Assembly (NCBI RefSeq): GCF_024752305.1
Contig: NZ_JANTHX010000007.1
Location: 693,441-757,440 of the forward strand
DNA from: Protaetiibacter mangrovi
GTDB lineage: Bacteria; Actinomycetota; Actinomycetes; Actinomycetales; Microbacteriaceae
Direction: 5' to 3'
Length of the DNA stretch: 64,000 nucleotides
The stretch's first letter is position 1; the number at the start of each line of letters is the position of its first letter. Positions 38,246 to 47,543 of the stretch are shown here, one piece after another. The notes beneath the pieces were generated by a model, which worked only from the letters and a program-made list of their open reading frames with translations, was not told the DNA's origin and searched no databases. Made by a program: the position numbers and the translations under genes.

Positions 38246-39168
38246 GCTCACCTCGCTTCGGCGAGCAGATCGAGGACGACCCGTCCGTCTGCTACCGCCA
38301 TCCGGATCGGCAGAGCTGGGTGCTCTGCCAGCGCTGCGGCCGCACCATCTGCCCGGAGTGCCAGATCCTCGCGCCGGTCGGCGTGCAGTGCCCGGACTGC
38401 GTCCGGGAGGCCGGCGGGTCCGCCCAGTGGACCCCCACCCACACCAAACCCGCGCGCAAGCGCGCGGCCGCCCGGCGCACCCCGGCCGCGTCGACCGGAT
38501 CCGGGTTCTCCGGATGGGTGACCGGCCTGCTGCGCCCGGGCGGCGAGTCGCCGCCGCTCAGCTGGGTGTTCGCGGGCACGGCGGTGCTGCTGTGGCTCGT
38601 CGGGTTGTTCACCGCGAACCTGCCCTTCGTGCTGCTCGCCGCCTACCCCGGCGCGGGCTGGCAGCTGTGGCGCTTCCTGACGTTCCCCTTCGCCTACTAC
38701 GCGGCGTTCTCGCTGTCGGGGATCCTGCTCTTCGCGATCAGCATCTTCTTCTGGCTGCTGTTCGCGCCGTCGGTGGAACGCAACTTCGGACGCACCCGCT
38801 TCCTCACCGTGTTCTTCGCGGCGTCGGTCTTCGGCGCATCCGCCCAGCTCATCTTCGGCGGCCTGGCTTCGGGCCTCGGCGCCGGCCTGTTCGGCCTGCT
38901 CGGGTCGTACGCGGTGCTCATGTGGTCGTACCCGCCGGCGCGGATGCAGATCCTCGTCGTGCTGGCGATCAACCTCGTGATCAACCTCGCCCTGGGAGGC
39001 GGTTCGCTGCCGCTCATCATCGGCGGCCTGCTCGCGGGTGCGGGGTCGACGTATCTGCTGCAGTTCTACGACGACCGGGCCCGCTCGAAGCCGTCGACGC
39101 CGTACCTGATCATCGCCGCGGGGGCGATCGCGCTGGCGGCGGTCGCCGTCGTCGTCAACCTCGGCTAG
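38242..39168 (+). CDS. Rhomboid-family membrane protein with N-terminal zinc finger; catalytic residues apparently missing
   Basis: Protein of 308 residues. The N-terminus carries a cysteine-rich B-box-like zinc finger (CYRHPDRQSWVLCQRCGR, then CPEC and CPDC). About six transmembrane helices follow, with the rhomboid landmark RNFGRTRFL. Where active rhomboids have GxSG before FGLLG, this protein reads GLGAGLFGLLG. Where they have the catalytic His before GG, it reads LIIGGLLAG. Both catalytic residues therefore seem absent, although a shifted Ser in LASGLG leaves some doubt. GTG at 38242 overlaps the ppiA stop. This would be a pseudoprotease of the iRhom kind, possibly a membrane-protein chaperone. 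Confidence 0.82.
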   Translation: MSSPRFGEQIEDDPSVCYRHPDRQSWVLCQRCGRTICPECQILAPVGVQCPDCVREAGGSAQWTPTHTKPARKRAAARRTPAASTGSGFSGWVTGLLRPGGESPPLSWVFAGTAVLLWLVGLFTANLPFVLLAAYPGAGWQLWRFLTFPFAYYAAFSLSGILLFAISIFFWLLFAPSVERNFGRTRFLTVFFAASVFGASAQLIFGGLASGLGAGLFGLLGSYAVLMWSYPPARMQILVVLAINLVINLALGGGSLPLIIGGLLAGAGSTYLLQFYDDRARSKPSTPYLIIAAGAIALAAVAVVVNLG

Positions 39169-39195
39169 TCGCGGAGCGCGGGGCGTCCGGCCCGG

Positions 39196-39226
39196 TTGTC
39201 CACAGCTGCGTCCACAGTGTGGACAG
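39196..39226. promoter_or_regulatory. Cluster of three DnaA boxes between convergent genes
   Basis: TTGTCCACA at 39196-39204 (perfect actinobacterial consensus), GCGTCCACA at 39208-39216 and the reverse box tgtggacag at 39218-39226, all inside the 81-bp gap between the 3' ends of the rhomboid-like gene and crgA. Because both genes end here it is not a promoter. Confidence 0.65.
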
Positions 39227-39249
39227 AATCACACGCGTGTAATTAGCGC

Positions 39250-39492
39250 TCAGCGCCACCGGGTCGTCATCAGGAAGCCGACGAACATGATGCCGAAGCC
39301 GATGAGGATGTTGCCCGCGCCGAGCTGCGGGATCGGAAGCGAGTTCTGGCTCACGTAGAAGACGATGATCCAGGCGAGGCCGATGAGCATGAAGCCGAAC
39401 ATGACCGGCTTGAACCACACCGGGTTCGGGGCGTCCTCGCCCTTCGCGGTCTCCTGCGCGGCCGGCTTGGTACGGGTCTTGGGACGGGCCAT
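39250..39492 (-). CDS. crgA: Cell division protein CrgA
   Basis: Small septal membrane protein of 80 residues with a basic N-terminus (MARPKTRTKPA) and two transmembrane helices (about 29-50 and 60-77), ending MFVGFLMTTRWR as in other CrgA proteins. CrgA interacts with FtsZ and with septal peptidoglycan enzymes and coordinates division in actinobacteria. The ATG at 39492 is used; the long upstream frame overlaps the divergent sortase gene. TATGAT at 39500-39505 lies 7 nt before the ATG on its strand, consistent with leaderless transcription. Confidence 0.95.
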   Translation of the reverse strand: MARPKTRTKPAAQETAKGEDAPNPVWFKPVMFGFMLIGLAWIIVFYVSQNSLPIPQLGAGNILIGFGIMFVGFLMTTRWR

Positions 39493-39499
39493 GCCGAGA

Positions 39500-39505
39500 A
39501 TCATA
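39500..39505 (-). promoter_or_regulatory. Leaderless -10 element of crgA
   Basis: TATGAT on the minus strand, 7 nt before the start codon. It is back to back with the sortase -10 at 39553 in a 72-bp divergent gap. Confidence 0.55.
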
Positions 39506-39552
39506 GCCTGGCCGTCCGGGGAACCCGGCGAGAGCGCCCGGTGGGGGGCACG

Positions 39553-39558
39553 TAGAAT
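39553..39558 (+). promoter_or_regulatory. Leaderless -10 element of the sortase gene
   Basis: TAGAAT 6 nt before the ATG at 39565, so transcription should begin at or next to the start codon. Confidence 0.55.
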
Positions 39559-39564
39559 CGGTGC

Positions 39565-40440
39565 ATGAGCGCCGGGCCCGAGACCGCGCCGTCGGTCCCC
39601 GCCGTGGACGGCGGGCGACGGTCGCGGCGCGAGCACGAGCGGCGGCGGGCACGCCGCGGGCGCCGCACCTCCGTGGTCGGTGTGCTCGGTGAGCTGCTCA
39701 TCACGGCGGGGCTGGTCGTGCTGCTCTACATCGTCTGGCAGCTCTGGATCAGCGAGTACCTGGTCGGCAACGAGGTCAAGCAGCAGGCGGGTCAGCTGAG
39801 CCAGGAGTGGAACGAGCAGGCGCAGGAGACCCCGACGCCGTCGGCCACCCCCAGCCCCTCGACGAGCGCCACCCCCGAGCCGTCCGAGGATCCGGAGCCG
39901 GTGGACACCGTGATCCCGGTCGGCACCGCGCCGGCCGTCGACAAGAACTTCGCCATCCTGATGGTGCCGCGGTGGGGCTCCGACTACGCCCGCACCATCG
40001 CCGAAGGCGTCGGCACCGCCGACGTGCTCGACAAGGGCAAGCTCGGGCACTACCCCTCCACCCAGATGCCCGGCGCGGTCGGCAACTTCGCCATCGCGGC
40101 CCATCGGATGGGTCACGGCGGTTCGCTGCACCACATCAACGAACTGCAGCTCGGCGACCACATCTTCGTCGAGACCGCCGATGGCTGGTACCAGTACAGC
40201 TTCCGCAATCTCGAGTACGTGCACCCGACCGGGGTCGGGGTGCTCGACGCGGTTCCCCAGTCGCCCGAGACCCCCGCGACCGAGCGCTACATCACCCTGA
40301 CGAGCTGCAATCCGCAGTACACCTCGCGCGAGCGCATCATCGCCTACGGTGTCTTCGACCGGTTCTATCCCCGCGACCCGTCCGCACCCGACAAGGGCGC
40401 CCCGGCGGAGATCGCCGCGACCGTGAACGGAGCAGGCTGA
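39565..40440 (+). CDS. srtE: Class E sortase
   Basis: Membrane-bound transpeptidase of 291 residues that attaches surface proteins to peptidoglycan. A basic N-terminus precedes a transmembrane helix (about 36-62), then a Pro/Thr/Ser-rich linker and the sortase domain. Catalytic His180 lies in AIAAHRMGHG, Cys248 in TLTSCNP, and an Arg a few residues later in TSRERIIAYG. The TLTxC form is typical of class E sortases, which recognise LAxTG in Streptomyces and Corynebacterium. A protein with LAATG at its C-terminus is encoded at 55395, a plausible substrate. The stop overlaps a small membrane-protein gene (TGATG). Confidence 0.92.
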   Translation: MSAGPETAPSVPAVDGGRRSRREHERRRARRGRRTSVVGVLGELLITAGLVVLLYIVWQLWISEYLVGNEVKQQAGQLSQEWNEQAQETPTPSATPSPSTSATPEPSEDPEPVDTVIPVGTAPAVDKNFAILMVPRWGSDYARTIAEGVGTADVLDKGKLGHYPSTQMPGAVGNFAIAAHRMGHGGSLHHINELQLGDHIFVETADGWYQYSFRNLEYVHPTGVGVLDAVPQSPETPATERYITLTSCNPQYTSRERIIAYGVFDRFYPRDPSAPDKGAPAEIAATVNGAG

Positions 40441-40598
40441 TGTACGGAGCCCTGTGGCGCGTGCTCCCCGGACCCTGGTGGGTGCGGGTGCTGATCCTGC
40501 TCGTCCTGCTGGTCGCCGTGCTCGCCGCTCTCATATTCTGGGTGTTCCCCTGGGTGGAGCAGTTCGTGGCGGTGCAGGAAGTGACGGTGGAGCAGTGA
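40440..40598 (+). CDS. Small single-helix membrane protein
   Basis: A 52-residue product: a short amphipathic start (MYGALWRVLPGPWWVRV), one long hydrophobic helix (about 17-40) and a polar end (VAVQEVTVEQ). The ATG overlaps the sortase stop (TGATG) and the stop overlaps the GTG of the next gene, so it is translationally coupled on both sides. Its position between sortase and glutamine amidotransferase suggests a conserved accessory protein. I do not recognise a functional family. Confidence 0.75.
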   Translation: MYGALWRVLPGPWWVRVLILLVLLVAVLAALIFWVFPWVEQFVAVQEVTVEQ

Positions 40599-41233
40599 CC
40601 CGCGTACTCGTCGTCGACAACTACGACTCCTTCGTCTACACGCTCAACGGCTACCTGCTGCAGCTCGGGGCCGAGACCGACGTCGTCCGGAACGACGCCT
40701 TCGCCGCCGAGGACGCGGCCGGCCGGATCGCCGAGTACGACGCGGTGCTGCTCTCACCCGGTCCGGGGACCCCGGCCGACGCGGGGGTGTCCATCCCGAT
40801 CGTGCACGCCGCGCTCGCAGCGGGTTCGCCTCTGCTGGGGGTCTGCCTCGGACACCAGGCGATCGCCGAGGCGCTCGGCGCCACCGTGACCCACGCCGAC
40901 GAGCTCATGCACGGGAAGACCTCGCTCATCCGACACGACGACTCCGACTTCTTCACCGGCGTGCCGCAACCGTTCCGCGCCACGCGGTACCACTCGCTCG
41001 CCGTCGTCGACGGCACGGTGCCCGGCGAGCTCGAGGTGACCGCACGCACCGACGGCGGCATCATCATGGGCCTGCGCCACCGCGAGGCTCCCGTCTTCGG
41101 GGTGCAGTTCCACCCCGAATCGGTGCTTACCGAGGGCGGCTACCGGATGCTGGGCAACTGGCTCGCGACCACCGGGCTCCCGGAGGCTGCGGAGCGTGCG
41201 GTCTCGCTGAGCCCGCTCGTCAAGCTCGGCTGA
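40595..41233 (+). CDS. Glutamine amidotransferase, anthranilate / para-aminobenzoate synthase component II
   Basis: Class I glutamine amidotransferase of 212 residues. It begins RVLVVDNYDSFVYTLNGYL, has the nucleophile Cys in LGVCLGHQAIAEALG and the His-Glu pair in QFHPES. It supplies ammonia to aminodeoxychorismate or anthranilate synthase. In Mycobacterium the gene at this place, next to pknB, is named trpG; whether the product serves folate (PabA), tryptophan (TrpG) or both cannot be told here. GTG at 40595 overlaps the previous stop. The longer frame upstream is not coding. Confidence 0.93.
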   Translation: MTRVLVVDNYDSFVYTLNGYLLQLGAETDVVRNDAFAAEDAAGRIAEYDAVLLSPGPGTPADAGVSIPIVHAALAAGSPLLGVCLGHQAIAEALGATVTHADELMHGKTSLIRHDDSDFFTGVPQPFRATRYHSLAVVDGTVPGELEVTARTDGGIIMGLRHREAPVFGVQFHPESVLTEGGYRMLGNWLATTGLPEAAERAVSLSPLVKLG

Positions 41234-41258
41234 GGTCGGCCGGGCGAGTTCGGCGAGG

Positions 41259-42977
41259 TCAGCCGGCGCAGTAGCCGAGGGTGACGGTCGAGCGCTGCGG
41301 CATGTCGCCCTTGCCCGACTGGCTCGTCACCTTCTGACCGCTGCAGCCAGGGTCCGGTGCGAGCTTGACCGTCAGCTGCAGGGCCTGCAGCGAGCTCTGC
41401 GCCTCGGAGATCGGCCGCCCGACCACCTCGGGCACGTTCACGAGGCCGTTGGAGATCACGAGGTTCACGGTGCTGCCCGCGTCCACCCGCTGAGCGCCGG
41501 TGAGCGGCGTGGGGTCGTCGTCGATCGTGACCGCGATCACCTGGCCCGCGGGCACGTTCGGCGAGTACGCCTGGGTGCTGGTGCCGTAGACGAGCCCGGC
41601 TTCGCCGATCTTGGCGATCGCGTCCTGCTCGGCGAGGTAGGTGAGAGCGGGGAGCGACACCGACGGCGGCCCGGTCGAGACGTAGACGTCGATCGTCTCG
41701 CCGCGGTTCACGCGCGTGCCCGGCTCGATGCTGGTCGAGATGATCACACCCGCCGCCACATCCGCGTCGGCCTGATCGACGCGGTCGGGGGTCAACCCCG
41801 CGTCGGTGAGGGTCTGCATCCCGGCCTCGGCCTGCTGTCCCGCGACCTTCGGCACCTCGATCGAGGTGCCGGCAGCGAGGTCGGTGGGCGAGAGGCTGAA
41901 CACCCAGAACATGGCGGCCACGATGATGACGACCATGACCGCGATCCCGCCCCAGATCCAGGCCACCGGGGGGCGGCTCTGGGTGCGGGTCGGGCGGTTC
42001 TCGTCGTTCGCGAGCCGCCGCAGCGTCGCCTCCGAGGCGGCGGTCGAGTTCGGGTTCACCCCGAACAGCGTCGCGTTGAAGTCGTCGCTCACGGGGGCGC
42101 GGTCGGGGACCTTGCCACCCGCCGCCACCTCCAGGTCTGCGCGGAACTCCGCCGCGGTCTGGAACCGGTCGAAGCGGTCCTTCGCGAGCGCGTGCATGAC
42201 CACCGCGCTCATCGCGGGCGACACGGACGGGTTCACCGCGCCCGGCGGCGTGGGCAGCTCGCTCACGTGCTGGTACGCGACCGCGACCGGGCTGTCGCCC
42301 TGGAACGGCGTGCGGCCGGTGAGCAGCTCGTAGAGCACGACGCCGGTGGAGTAGAGGTCGGTGCGCGCATCGACGCTCTCGCCCCGTGCCTGCTCGGGCG
42401 AGAAGTAGCTGGCGGTTCCCAGCACCGCGCTGGTCTGCGCGACGTTCGCCGACGACTCGGAGATGGCGCGGGCGATGCCGAAGTCCATGACCTTGATCTG
42501 GCCGTTCGGGGTGAGCATGACGTTGCCGGGCTTGATGTCGCGGTGCACCACCCCGGCACGGTGCGAGTACTCGAGCGCCGTGAGGATGCCCGCCGTGATG
42601 CGGGCCGCCTCGTCGGCGGCGACCGGCCCGCTGCGGATCAGGTCCGAGAGCAGCTTGCCCTCGATGCGCTCCATGACGATGAAGGGCAGCTGCACCTCGT
42701 GGCCGTCCGCACCGCGCACGGTCTCCTCGCCGGCGTCGAAGACCCGCACGATCGTGGGGTGGGCCATGCGGGCGGCGGCCTGCGCCTCCTGGCGGAAGCG
42801 GGTGCGGAACGCGGGGTCGGTGGCGAGCGACGGGCGCAGGAGCTTGATGGCGACCCGGCGGTTGAGGCGGGTGTCGAGCCCCTCGTGCACCTCCGCCATG
42901 CCGCCGCGACCGAGCAGCTTGCCGATCTCGTAGCGACCGGCGAGCGTGCGAACGCTCTCGATCACCCCATCACTCAC
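41259..42977 (-). CDS. pknB: Serine/threonine protein kinase PknB with PASTA repeats
   Basis: Receptor-like kinase of 572 residues that controls growth and cell-wall synthesis. The kinase domain (1 to about 275) has GRGGMAEVHEG, the lysine in [16 protein letters not shown] and DFGIARA. A transmembrane helix lies at about 339-361 (WIWGGIAVMVVIIVAAMFW). Three PASTA domains follow outside, beginning IEVPKVAGQQ, PSVSLPALTY and VNVPEVVGRP; they bind muropeptides and lipid II. The GTG start has TAGACT (42984-42989) 6 nt upstream, so besides the upstream operon it may have its own leaderless promoter. Confidence 0.96.
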   Translation of the reverse strand: MSDGVIESVRTLAGRYEIGKLLGRGGMAEVHEGLDTRLNRRVAIKLLRPSLATDPAFRTRFRQEAQAAARMAHPTIVRVFDAGEETVRGADGHEVQLPFIVMERIEGKLLSDLIRSGPVAADEAARITAGILTALEYSHRAGVVHRDIKPGNVMLTPNGQIKVMDFGIARAISESSANVAQTSAVLGTASYFSPEQARGESVDARTDLYSTGVVLYELLTGRTPFQGDSPVAVAYQHVSELPTPPGAVNPSVSPAMSAVVMHALAKDRFDRFQTAAEFRADLEVAAGGKVPDRAPVSDDFNATLFGVNPNSTAASEATLRRLANDENRPTRTQSRPPVAWIWGGIAVMVVIIVAAMFWVFSLSPTDLAAGTSIEVPKVAGQQAEAGMQTLTDAGLTPDRVDQADADVAAGVIISTSIEPGTRVNRGETIDVYVSTGPPSVSLPALTYLAEQDAIAKIGEAGLVYGTSTQAYSPNVPAGQVIAVTIDDDPTPLTGAQRVDAGSTVNLVISNGLVNVPEVVGRPISEAQSSLQALQLTVKLAPDPGCSGQKVTSQSGKGDMPQRSTVTLGYCAG

Positions 42978-42983
42978 GCGGTC

Positions 42984-42989
42984 AGTCTA
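42984..42989 (-). promoter_or_regulatory. Leaderless -10 element of pknB
   Basis: TAGACT on the minus strand, 6 nt before the pknB GTG, in the 52-bp gap after pknA. It would allow pknB transcription independent of the operon. Confidence 0.5.
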
Positions 42990-43029
42990 GCCGGGGCCCG
43001 GCGGGGGTCGATCCGTCGGAAGACGGATC

Positions 43030-44667
43030 TCAGTTCACGGTGATCGTGACCTGCCCCGACGGCTGGGACGTGATGCCGCTCGCGCAGTTCGCGACGTAGC
43101 TCGCCTTCGCCTCGCCCGTGGTGCCCAGCGCGATGTCGATCGAGGTCGCGTTCGCGTCGACGGTCGTGCCGCCGGGTGCGGTCGCGTTCTCCAGCGTGAA
43201 CGTGTAACCGGTGAGCGCGTAACCCGCGGGGCACGAGGTGTACTTCGCGAACGACAGGGTGATCCCGTCTCCCGGGTCGCCCGTCGTCGACGACGCGGTG
43301 GGCGTCGGTGGGGCGACGGGAGCCGGGAAGGCGCCGTAGGCGGTGAGGGTGATCGTGGAGCCCTTGGGCACGTTGCCGACCGGGTCGATGGCCTGCACCG
43401 TGTTCACCTTGTCGGGCGACGGGGCCGCGGAACCCTGCACCACGGTGACGCTGAAGTCGGCGCCGGGGATGGAGGTCAGCTTGTCGGATGCCTCGTCGAC
43501 CGGCAGGCCGACGTAGTCCGCGCGCGTGATCTGCACGGTGTCGGGGGTCTTGCTGGGTGTGGGCGTCTGGCTCGGGGTCGTCGGGGTCGTCGGGGCCGGC
43601 GTGGTGGGACCATCGGGGCCGCTCGGCTGCACCGCGAACACGATGATGATCGCGATGAGGGCGACCGCGAGCAGGGAGACGATCGCGATGAGCGGCCACA
43701 TCCACGGGCTGCGGCGGCGGGTCTCGGGGGTGGGGGTGGTCGCCGTCGGCGCGGCGGACGGCATGATGCGCGTGGCGGCGGTGGACGCGGCGGCCAGGGC
43801 GACGGCCCCGGCGGCGACACCCGGCACGGCGGCCGCGGCGCCCGCGACATCGCCGCGCCGCAGGGCCTGCGCGGCCCGGGCCAGGTGGGCGGCCGTCGCC
43901 GGACGGTCCTCGGGGCGCTTCGCGATGCACGAGTAGACCAGGTTGCGCACCGGCTCCGAGACGGTCACCGGGAGGTCCGGCGGCGCCTCGTTGATCTGCG
44001 CCATCGCGATCGCGACCTGGGACTCGCCGGTGAACGGTCGGCGTCCGGCGAGCGCCTCGTAGGCGACGATGCCGAGGGAGTAGATGTCGGTGGACGGCGA
44101 GGCGGGGTGGCCGCTCGCCTGCTCCGGCGAGAGGTATTGCACGGTGCCCATCACCTGACCGGTGGCGGTCAGCGGCACCTGGTCGGCGATCCGCGCGATG
44201 CCGAAGTCGGTGATCTTCACGCGCCCGTCGGGCGTGATGAGCAGGTTGCCGGGCTTGATGTCGCGGTGCACGAGCCCCGCCGAGTGGGCGGCCTGCAGCG
44301 CGGATGCCGTCTGGGCCACGATGTCGAGCACCCGGTCGGTCGACAGCACCTTCTCGCGCTCGAGCACGGTCGACAGCGCCTCGCCCGGGACGAGCTCCAT
44401 GACGAGGTAGGCGGAGCCGTCCTCCTCGCCGTAGTCGAAGACGTTCGCGATGCCCTCGTGGTTCACGAGCGCGGCGTGGCGGGCCTCGGCGCGGAAGCGC
44501 TCGAGGAAGCCCGGGTCGCCGAGGTACTCGTCCTTCAGGATCTTGATCGCGACGGTGCGTCCGATCACGAGGTCGGTGGCTTGCCACACCTCGCCCATGC
44601 CGCCGATCGCGATCCGGCTCGACAGCTGGTATCGCCCCCCGAAGGTGAGCCCGCTCGTGGGTCTCAT
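43030..44667 (-). CDS. pknA: Serine/threonine protein kinase PknA
   Basis: Membrane kinase of 545 residues that regulates cell shape and division with PknB. The kinase domain (about 10-275) has [30 protein letters not shown] and [10 protein letters not shown] Pro/Ala/Thr-rich juxtamembrane part, a transmembrane helix (about 326-348) and an extracellular part with one PASTA-like segment ([15 protein letters not shown]) follow. A beta-rich C-terminal domain with two cysteines ([10 protein letters not shown] and VANCASG) completes it. ATG at 44667 overlaps the pbpA stop by 4 bp; an open frame that continues upstream through pbpA is not coding. Usual PknA lacks such a large extracellular part. 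Confidence 0.94.
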   Translation of the reverse strand: MRPTSGLTFGGRYQLSSRIAIGGMGEVWQATDLVIGRTVAIKILKDEYLGDPGFLERFRAEARHAALVNHEGIANVFDYGEEDGSAYLVMELVPGEALSTVLEREKVLSTDRVLDIVAQTASALQAAHSAGLVHRDIKPGNLLITPDGRVKITDFGIARIADQVPLTATGQVMGTVQYLSPEQASGHPASPSTDIYSLGIVAYEALAGRRPFTGESQVAIAMAQINEAPPDLPVTVSEPVRNLVYSCIAKRPEDRPATAAHLARAAQALRRGDVAGAAAAVPGVAAGAVALAAASTAATRIMPSAAPTATTPTPETRRRSPWMWPLIAIVSLLAVALIAIIIVFAVQPSGPDGPTTPAPTTPTTPSQTPTPSKTPDTVQITRADYVGLPVDEASDKLTSIPGADFSVTVVQGSAAPSPDKVNTVQAIDPVGNVPKGSTITLTAYGAFPAPVAPPTPTASSTTGDPGDGITLSFAKYTSCPAGYALTGYTFTLENATAPGGTTVDANATSIDIALGTTGEAKASYVANCASGITSQPSGQVTITVN

Positions 44668-46121
44668 CTGTTCAGCACCGCCTCTATGACCTTCTTCGCG
44701 ATCGGACCGGCATTGCCGTTGCCGGATCCGTGTTGACCAAGACCTGCCCCGTCTTCGAGCAGCACCGCGACCGCGACCTGGGGGTCGTCGGCGGGGGCGA
44801 ATCCGGTGTACCAGAGCGTGTAGGGGTCGTCCTTGCCGTTCTGTGCTGTGCCCGACTTGCCCGCGACGTCGACACCATCGATTCTGGCACCACTGGCCAC
44901 GCCGCTCGCGACATTGGCGACCATGAGCTGGGTCATGGTCGCGGCCACCTCGGCGCTGATCGGGTGCCCGTACACGGTCGGGGCGAAGTCCTGCAGCACG
45001 GACAGATCCGGAGCGGTGACCCGCTGGAGGAGCGTCGGGCTCATGAGCTCTCCCCCGTTCGCGATCGCGGCGGACACCATCGCCACCTGCAGGGGCGTGA
45101 CCCGGTCGTTGCCCTGCCCGAACGACTGGAGCATCAGCTGCGCCTCGCTCTCCGGCTCGGGGAACACGCTCGGGGTGACCGCCATGGGCACCTGGATGTC
45201 GGGGTCCTCGAATCCGTACGCGACCGCCTGGTCGTGGATGGTGTCGTAGCCGAGCTGCGAGCCGAGGTTCGCGAACGGGATGTTGCACGACAGGCGCAGC
45301 GCCGTCGCGATGCTCGTGGTCTCGCCGCCCCCGCACGCACTGCCGCCCGAGTTGGTGATCGTCGTGCTGGTGCCGGGGAGCACGAAGCTCGGCGGGTTCG
45401 GCAGCTGGCTGTCGGGCGTGTAGTCGCCGCTCGAGAGCGCCGCCGACGACATGACGAGTTTGAAGGTCGAGCCCGGCGGGTTCAGATCGCCCGCGATGGT
45501 GCGGTTGACCAGCGGCTCCGTCGGGTCGGTGAGCAGCTGGTCGTAGTTGGCCAGCACATCCGACTGCACGTGACCCGCGAGGAGGTTCGGGTCGAACGAG
45601 GGCTTCGACACCATCGCGAGGATGCGGCCGGTCGACGGCTCGATCGCCACGATCGCGCCCTGGAGATCGCCGAGCGCATCCCACGCCGCCTGCTGCACGA
45701 CCGGGTCGATCGTGGTCTGCACGGTGGCGCCGCGGGGGTTCTGGCCCGTCAGGATGGCGTTCAGGCGGTCGAGGAACTGCTCGTTCGCCCGCCCGCTCAG
45801 GTAGTCGTTGAGGGCGCCCTCGAGTCCGGTGTTCTCGCCGTTGAGGGTGAAGTAGCCGGTGACGGGCGCGTACAGCTCACCCTGCGGGTACACCCGCTGG
45901 TACTTGTACTGGTCGCTGCTCGCGACGGACTGCGCGATGACCGTGTCCCCCGCGAGGATCTGGCCGCGCTCGACCGAGAAGCTCGCGTAGAGGGTGCGCA
46001 CGTTGCGGGAGTCGGCCTGCAGCGACTCCTGCTGCACGACCTGGATGACGGTGGTCGAGGTGCACAGCGCGAGGAACATCGCGAGGATGAGCACGCTGAC
46101 GCGGCGGAGCTCCTTGTTCAC
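44664..46121 (-). CDS. pbpA: Penicillin-binding protein A (class B transpeptidase)
   Basis: Peptidoglycan transpeptidase of 485 residues with an N-terminal membrane anchor ([19 protein letters not shown]). The catalytic domain has STFK (about residue 216), SCN (about 279) and KSGTAQ (about 422). The GTG at 46121 overlaps the stop of the FtsW/RodA gene; the longer frame above it is not coding. PbpA works with the adjacent SEDS glycosyltransferase and is regulated by the neighbouring kinases in Mycobacterium. Confidence 0.95.
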   Translation of the reverse strand: MNKELRRVSVLILAMFLALCTSTTVIQVVQQESLQADSRNVRTLYASFSVERGQILAGDTVIAQSVASSDQYKYQRVYPQGELYAPVTGYFTLNGENTGLEGALNDYLSGRANEQFLDRLNAILTGQNPRGATVQTTIDPVVQQAAWDALGDLQGAIVAIEPSTGRILAMVSKPSFDPNLLAGHVQSDVLANYDQLLTDPTEPLVNRTIAGDLNPPGSTFKLVMSSAALSSGDYTPDSQLPNPPSFVLPGTSTTITNSGGSACGGGETTSIATALRLSCNIPFANLGSQLGYDTIHDQAVAYGFEDPDIQVPMAVTPSVFPEPESEAQLMLQSFGQGNDRVTPLQVAMVSAAIANGGELMSPTLLQRVTAPDLSVLQDFAPTVYGHPISAEVAATMTQLMVANVASGVASGARIDGVDVAGKSGTAQNGKDDPYTLWYTGFAPADDPQVAVAVLLEDGAGLGQHGSGNGNAGPIAKKVIEAVLNR

Positions 46122-47542
46122 GCCCCACCCCCGTCGACGACCGCGTGCGGCTGCTGCCGGACCGAGTCGGAGAGCCGCAGCAGCAGGGCGACGATGAGCC
46201 AGTTGGCGACGAGCGACGAGCCGCCCGCCGCCAGGAACGGGGTCGTGAGACCGGTGAGGGGGATGATCCGCGTGACGCCCCCGATCACGATGAAGACCTG
46301 CAGGCCCACCACGAACGAGAGGCCGACCGCGAGCAGGCGGCCGAAGTCGTCCTGACCGGCCACGCCGATGCGGAAACCGCGGGCCACGAAGATCAGGTAG
46401 AGGCACAGGATGGCGAAGACGCCGATCAGTCCGAGCTCCTCGCCGAGGCTCGCGATGATGTAGTCGCTCTCGGCGAGCGGCACCAGGTCGGGGCGACCCC
46501 GGCCGAGGCCGGTGCCGATGAGACCGCCGTCGGCGAGGCCGAAGATGCCCTGCACCAGCTGGTAGCTGCCGCCGTCGCGGTCGTAGACCTCGGGGTTGAA
46601 GGCGTCGAGCCAGTTCTCGAACCGCGCCGCGACGTAGGGGAGCAGACGGGCGGCCACCCAGGCGCCCCCCGCGAACAGCGCGAGCCCGATCAGGATCCAG
46701 CTGGCCCGCCCCGTCGCCACGTAGAGCATCACGAGGAAGAGGCCGAAGTACAGCAGCGCGGTGCCGAGGTCCCGCTGGATGACGATGACGCCCATCGACA
46801 GCACCCAGACCACCAGGATCGGGCCGAGGTCGCGGGCGCGCGGCAGGCGCAGCCCGAGGAACGTGCGCCCGACCATGGAGAGCGAGTCGCGCGCCGTGAC
46901 GAGGTACCCGGCGAAGAAGATCGCCAGCAGGATCTTCGCGAACTCGCCCGGCTGGAACGAGAAGACTCCGATCCGCACCCAGACGTCGGCGTTGGCCCCG
47001 GTCTCGCCGATCACGGGGATGACCGGCAGCAGCAGCAGCACGACGCCGAGGAACATCGCGATGTAGCGGTAGCGCTGCAGCACCCGGTGGTTGCGCACGA
47101 GCAGCAGGCCGGCGATCGCGATGGCGATGGCGATGGCGGCCCAGACAACCTGCCGCACGCCGTAGGCCGCCCATCCGTCGTGGCCCTCGGCGATGTCGAG
47201 GCGGTGGATCATGGCGACGCCGAGTCCCGTCAGCACGGTCGCGATCGGCACCACGAACGGGTCGCCCTCGGGCGCCACGACGCGCTCGACGAGGTGCAGC
47301 ACGAGAACGAGCACGACGGGGATCCCGCACAGCGCGAACATGGCGGCGTCGATCTCGCCGACCGCCCCCAGGTCGACGAGGGCGAGCGCCGCCGCCGAGG
47401 TCGCGAGCGCGACGAGCAGCAACAGCAGCTCCAGGTTGCGCAGTCGCGCCGGCGTGCGCAACCGGATGCGGATGGTCGTGGTGATCGGCGCGGAGCCCTG
47501 CGTCGCGGGCCCGCCGATCGCGCTCGTCTGCGGGGCGCTCAC
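46118..47542 (-). CDS. rodA: SEDS peptidoglycan glycosyltransferase (RodA/FtsW)
   Basis: Polytopic membrane protein of 474 residues with about 12 helices. Family landmarks are WVRIGVFSFQPGEFAKILLA, the YQLVQGIFGLADGGLIGTGLG segment (core GLADGGLIGTGLGRG) and the PLTGLTTPFLAAGGSSLVAN end. It polymerises lipid II together with the class B PBP encoded next. In Mycobacterium the gene at this place is rodA; RodA or FtsW identity is given by position rather than by sequence here. GTG at 47542 lies one base from the pstP stop codon. Confidence 0.94.
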   Translation of the reverse strand: MSAPQTSAIGGPATQGSAPITTTIRIRLRTPARLRNLELLLLLVALATSAAALALVDLGAVGEIDAAMFALCGIPVVLVLVLHLVERVVAPEGDPFVVPIATVLTGLGVAMIHRLDIAEGHDGWAAYGVRQVVWAAIAIAIAIAGLLLVRNHRVLQRYRYIAMFLGVVLLLLPVIPVIGETGANADVWVRIGVFSFQPGEFAKILLAIFFAGYLVTARDSLSMVGRTFLGLRLPRARDLGPILVVWVLSMGVIVIQRDLGTALLYFGLFLVMLYVATGRASWILIGLALFAGGAWVAARLLPYVAARFENWLDAFNPEVYDRDGGSYQLVQGIFGLADGGLIGTGLGRGRPDLVPLAESDYIIASLGEELGLIGVFAILCLYLIFVARGFRIGVAGQDDFGRLLAVGLSFVVGLQVFIVIGGVTRIIPLTGLTTPFLAAGGSSLVANWLIVALLLRLSDSVRQQPHAVVDGGGA

Positions 47543-47543
47543 G

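Noticed and set aside
43030..45684. Reading of pknA as an 884-residue fusion protein
   Set aside because: The upstream part lies in a non-coding frame of pbpA. The ATG at 44667 overlaps the pbpA stop and starts a normal kinase domain.
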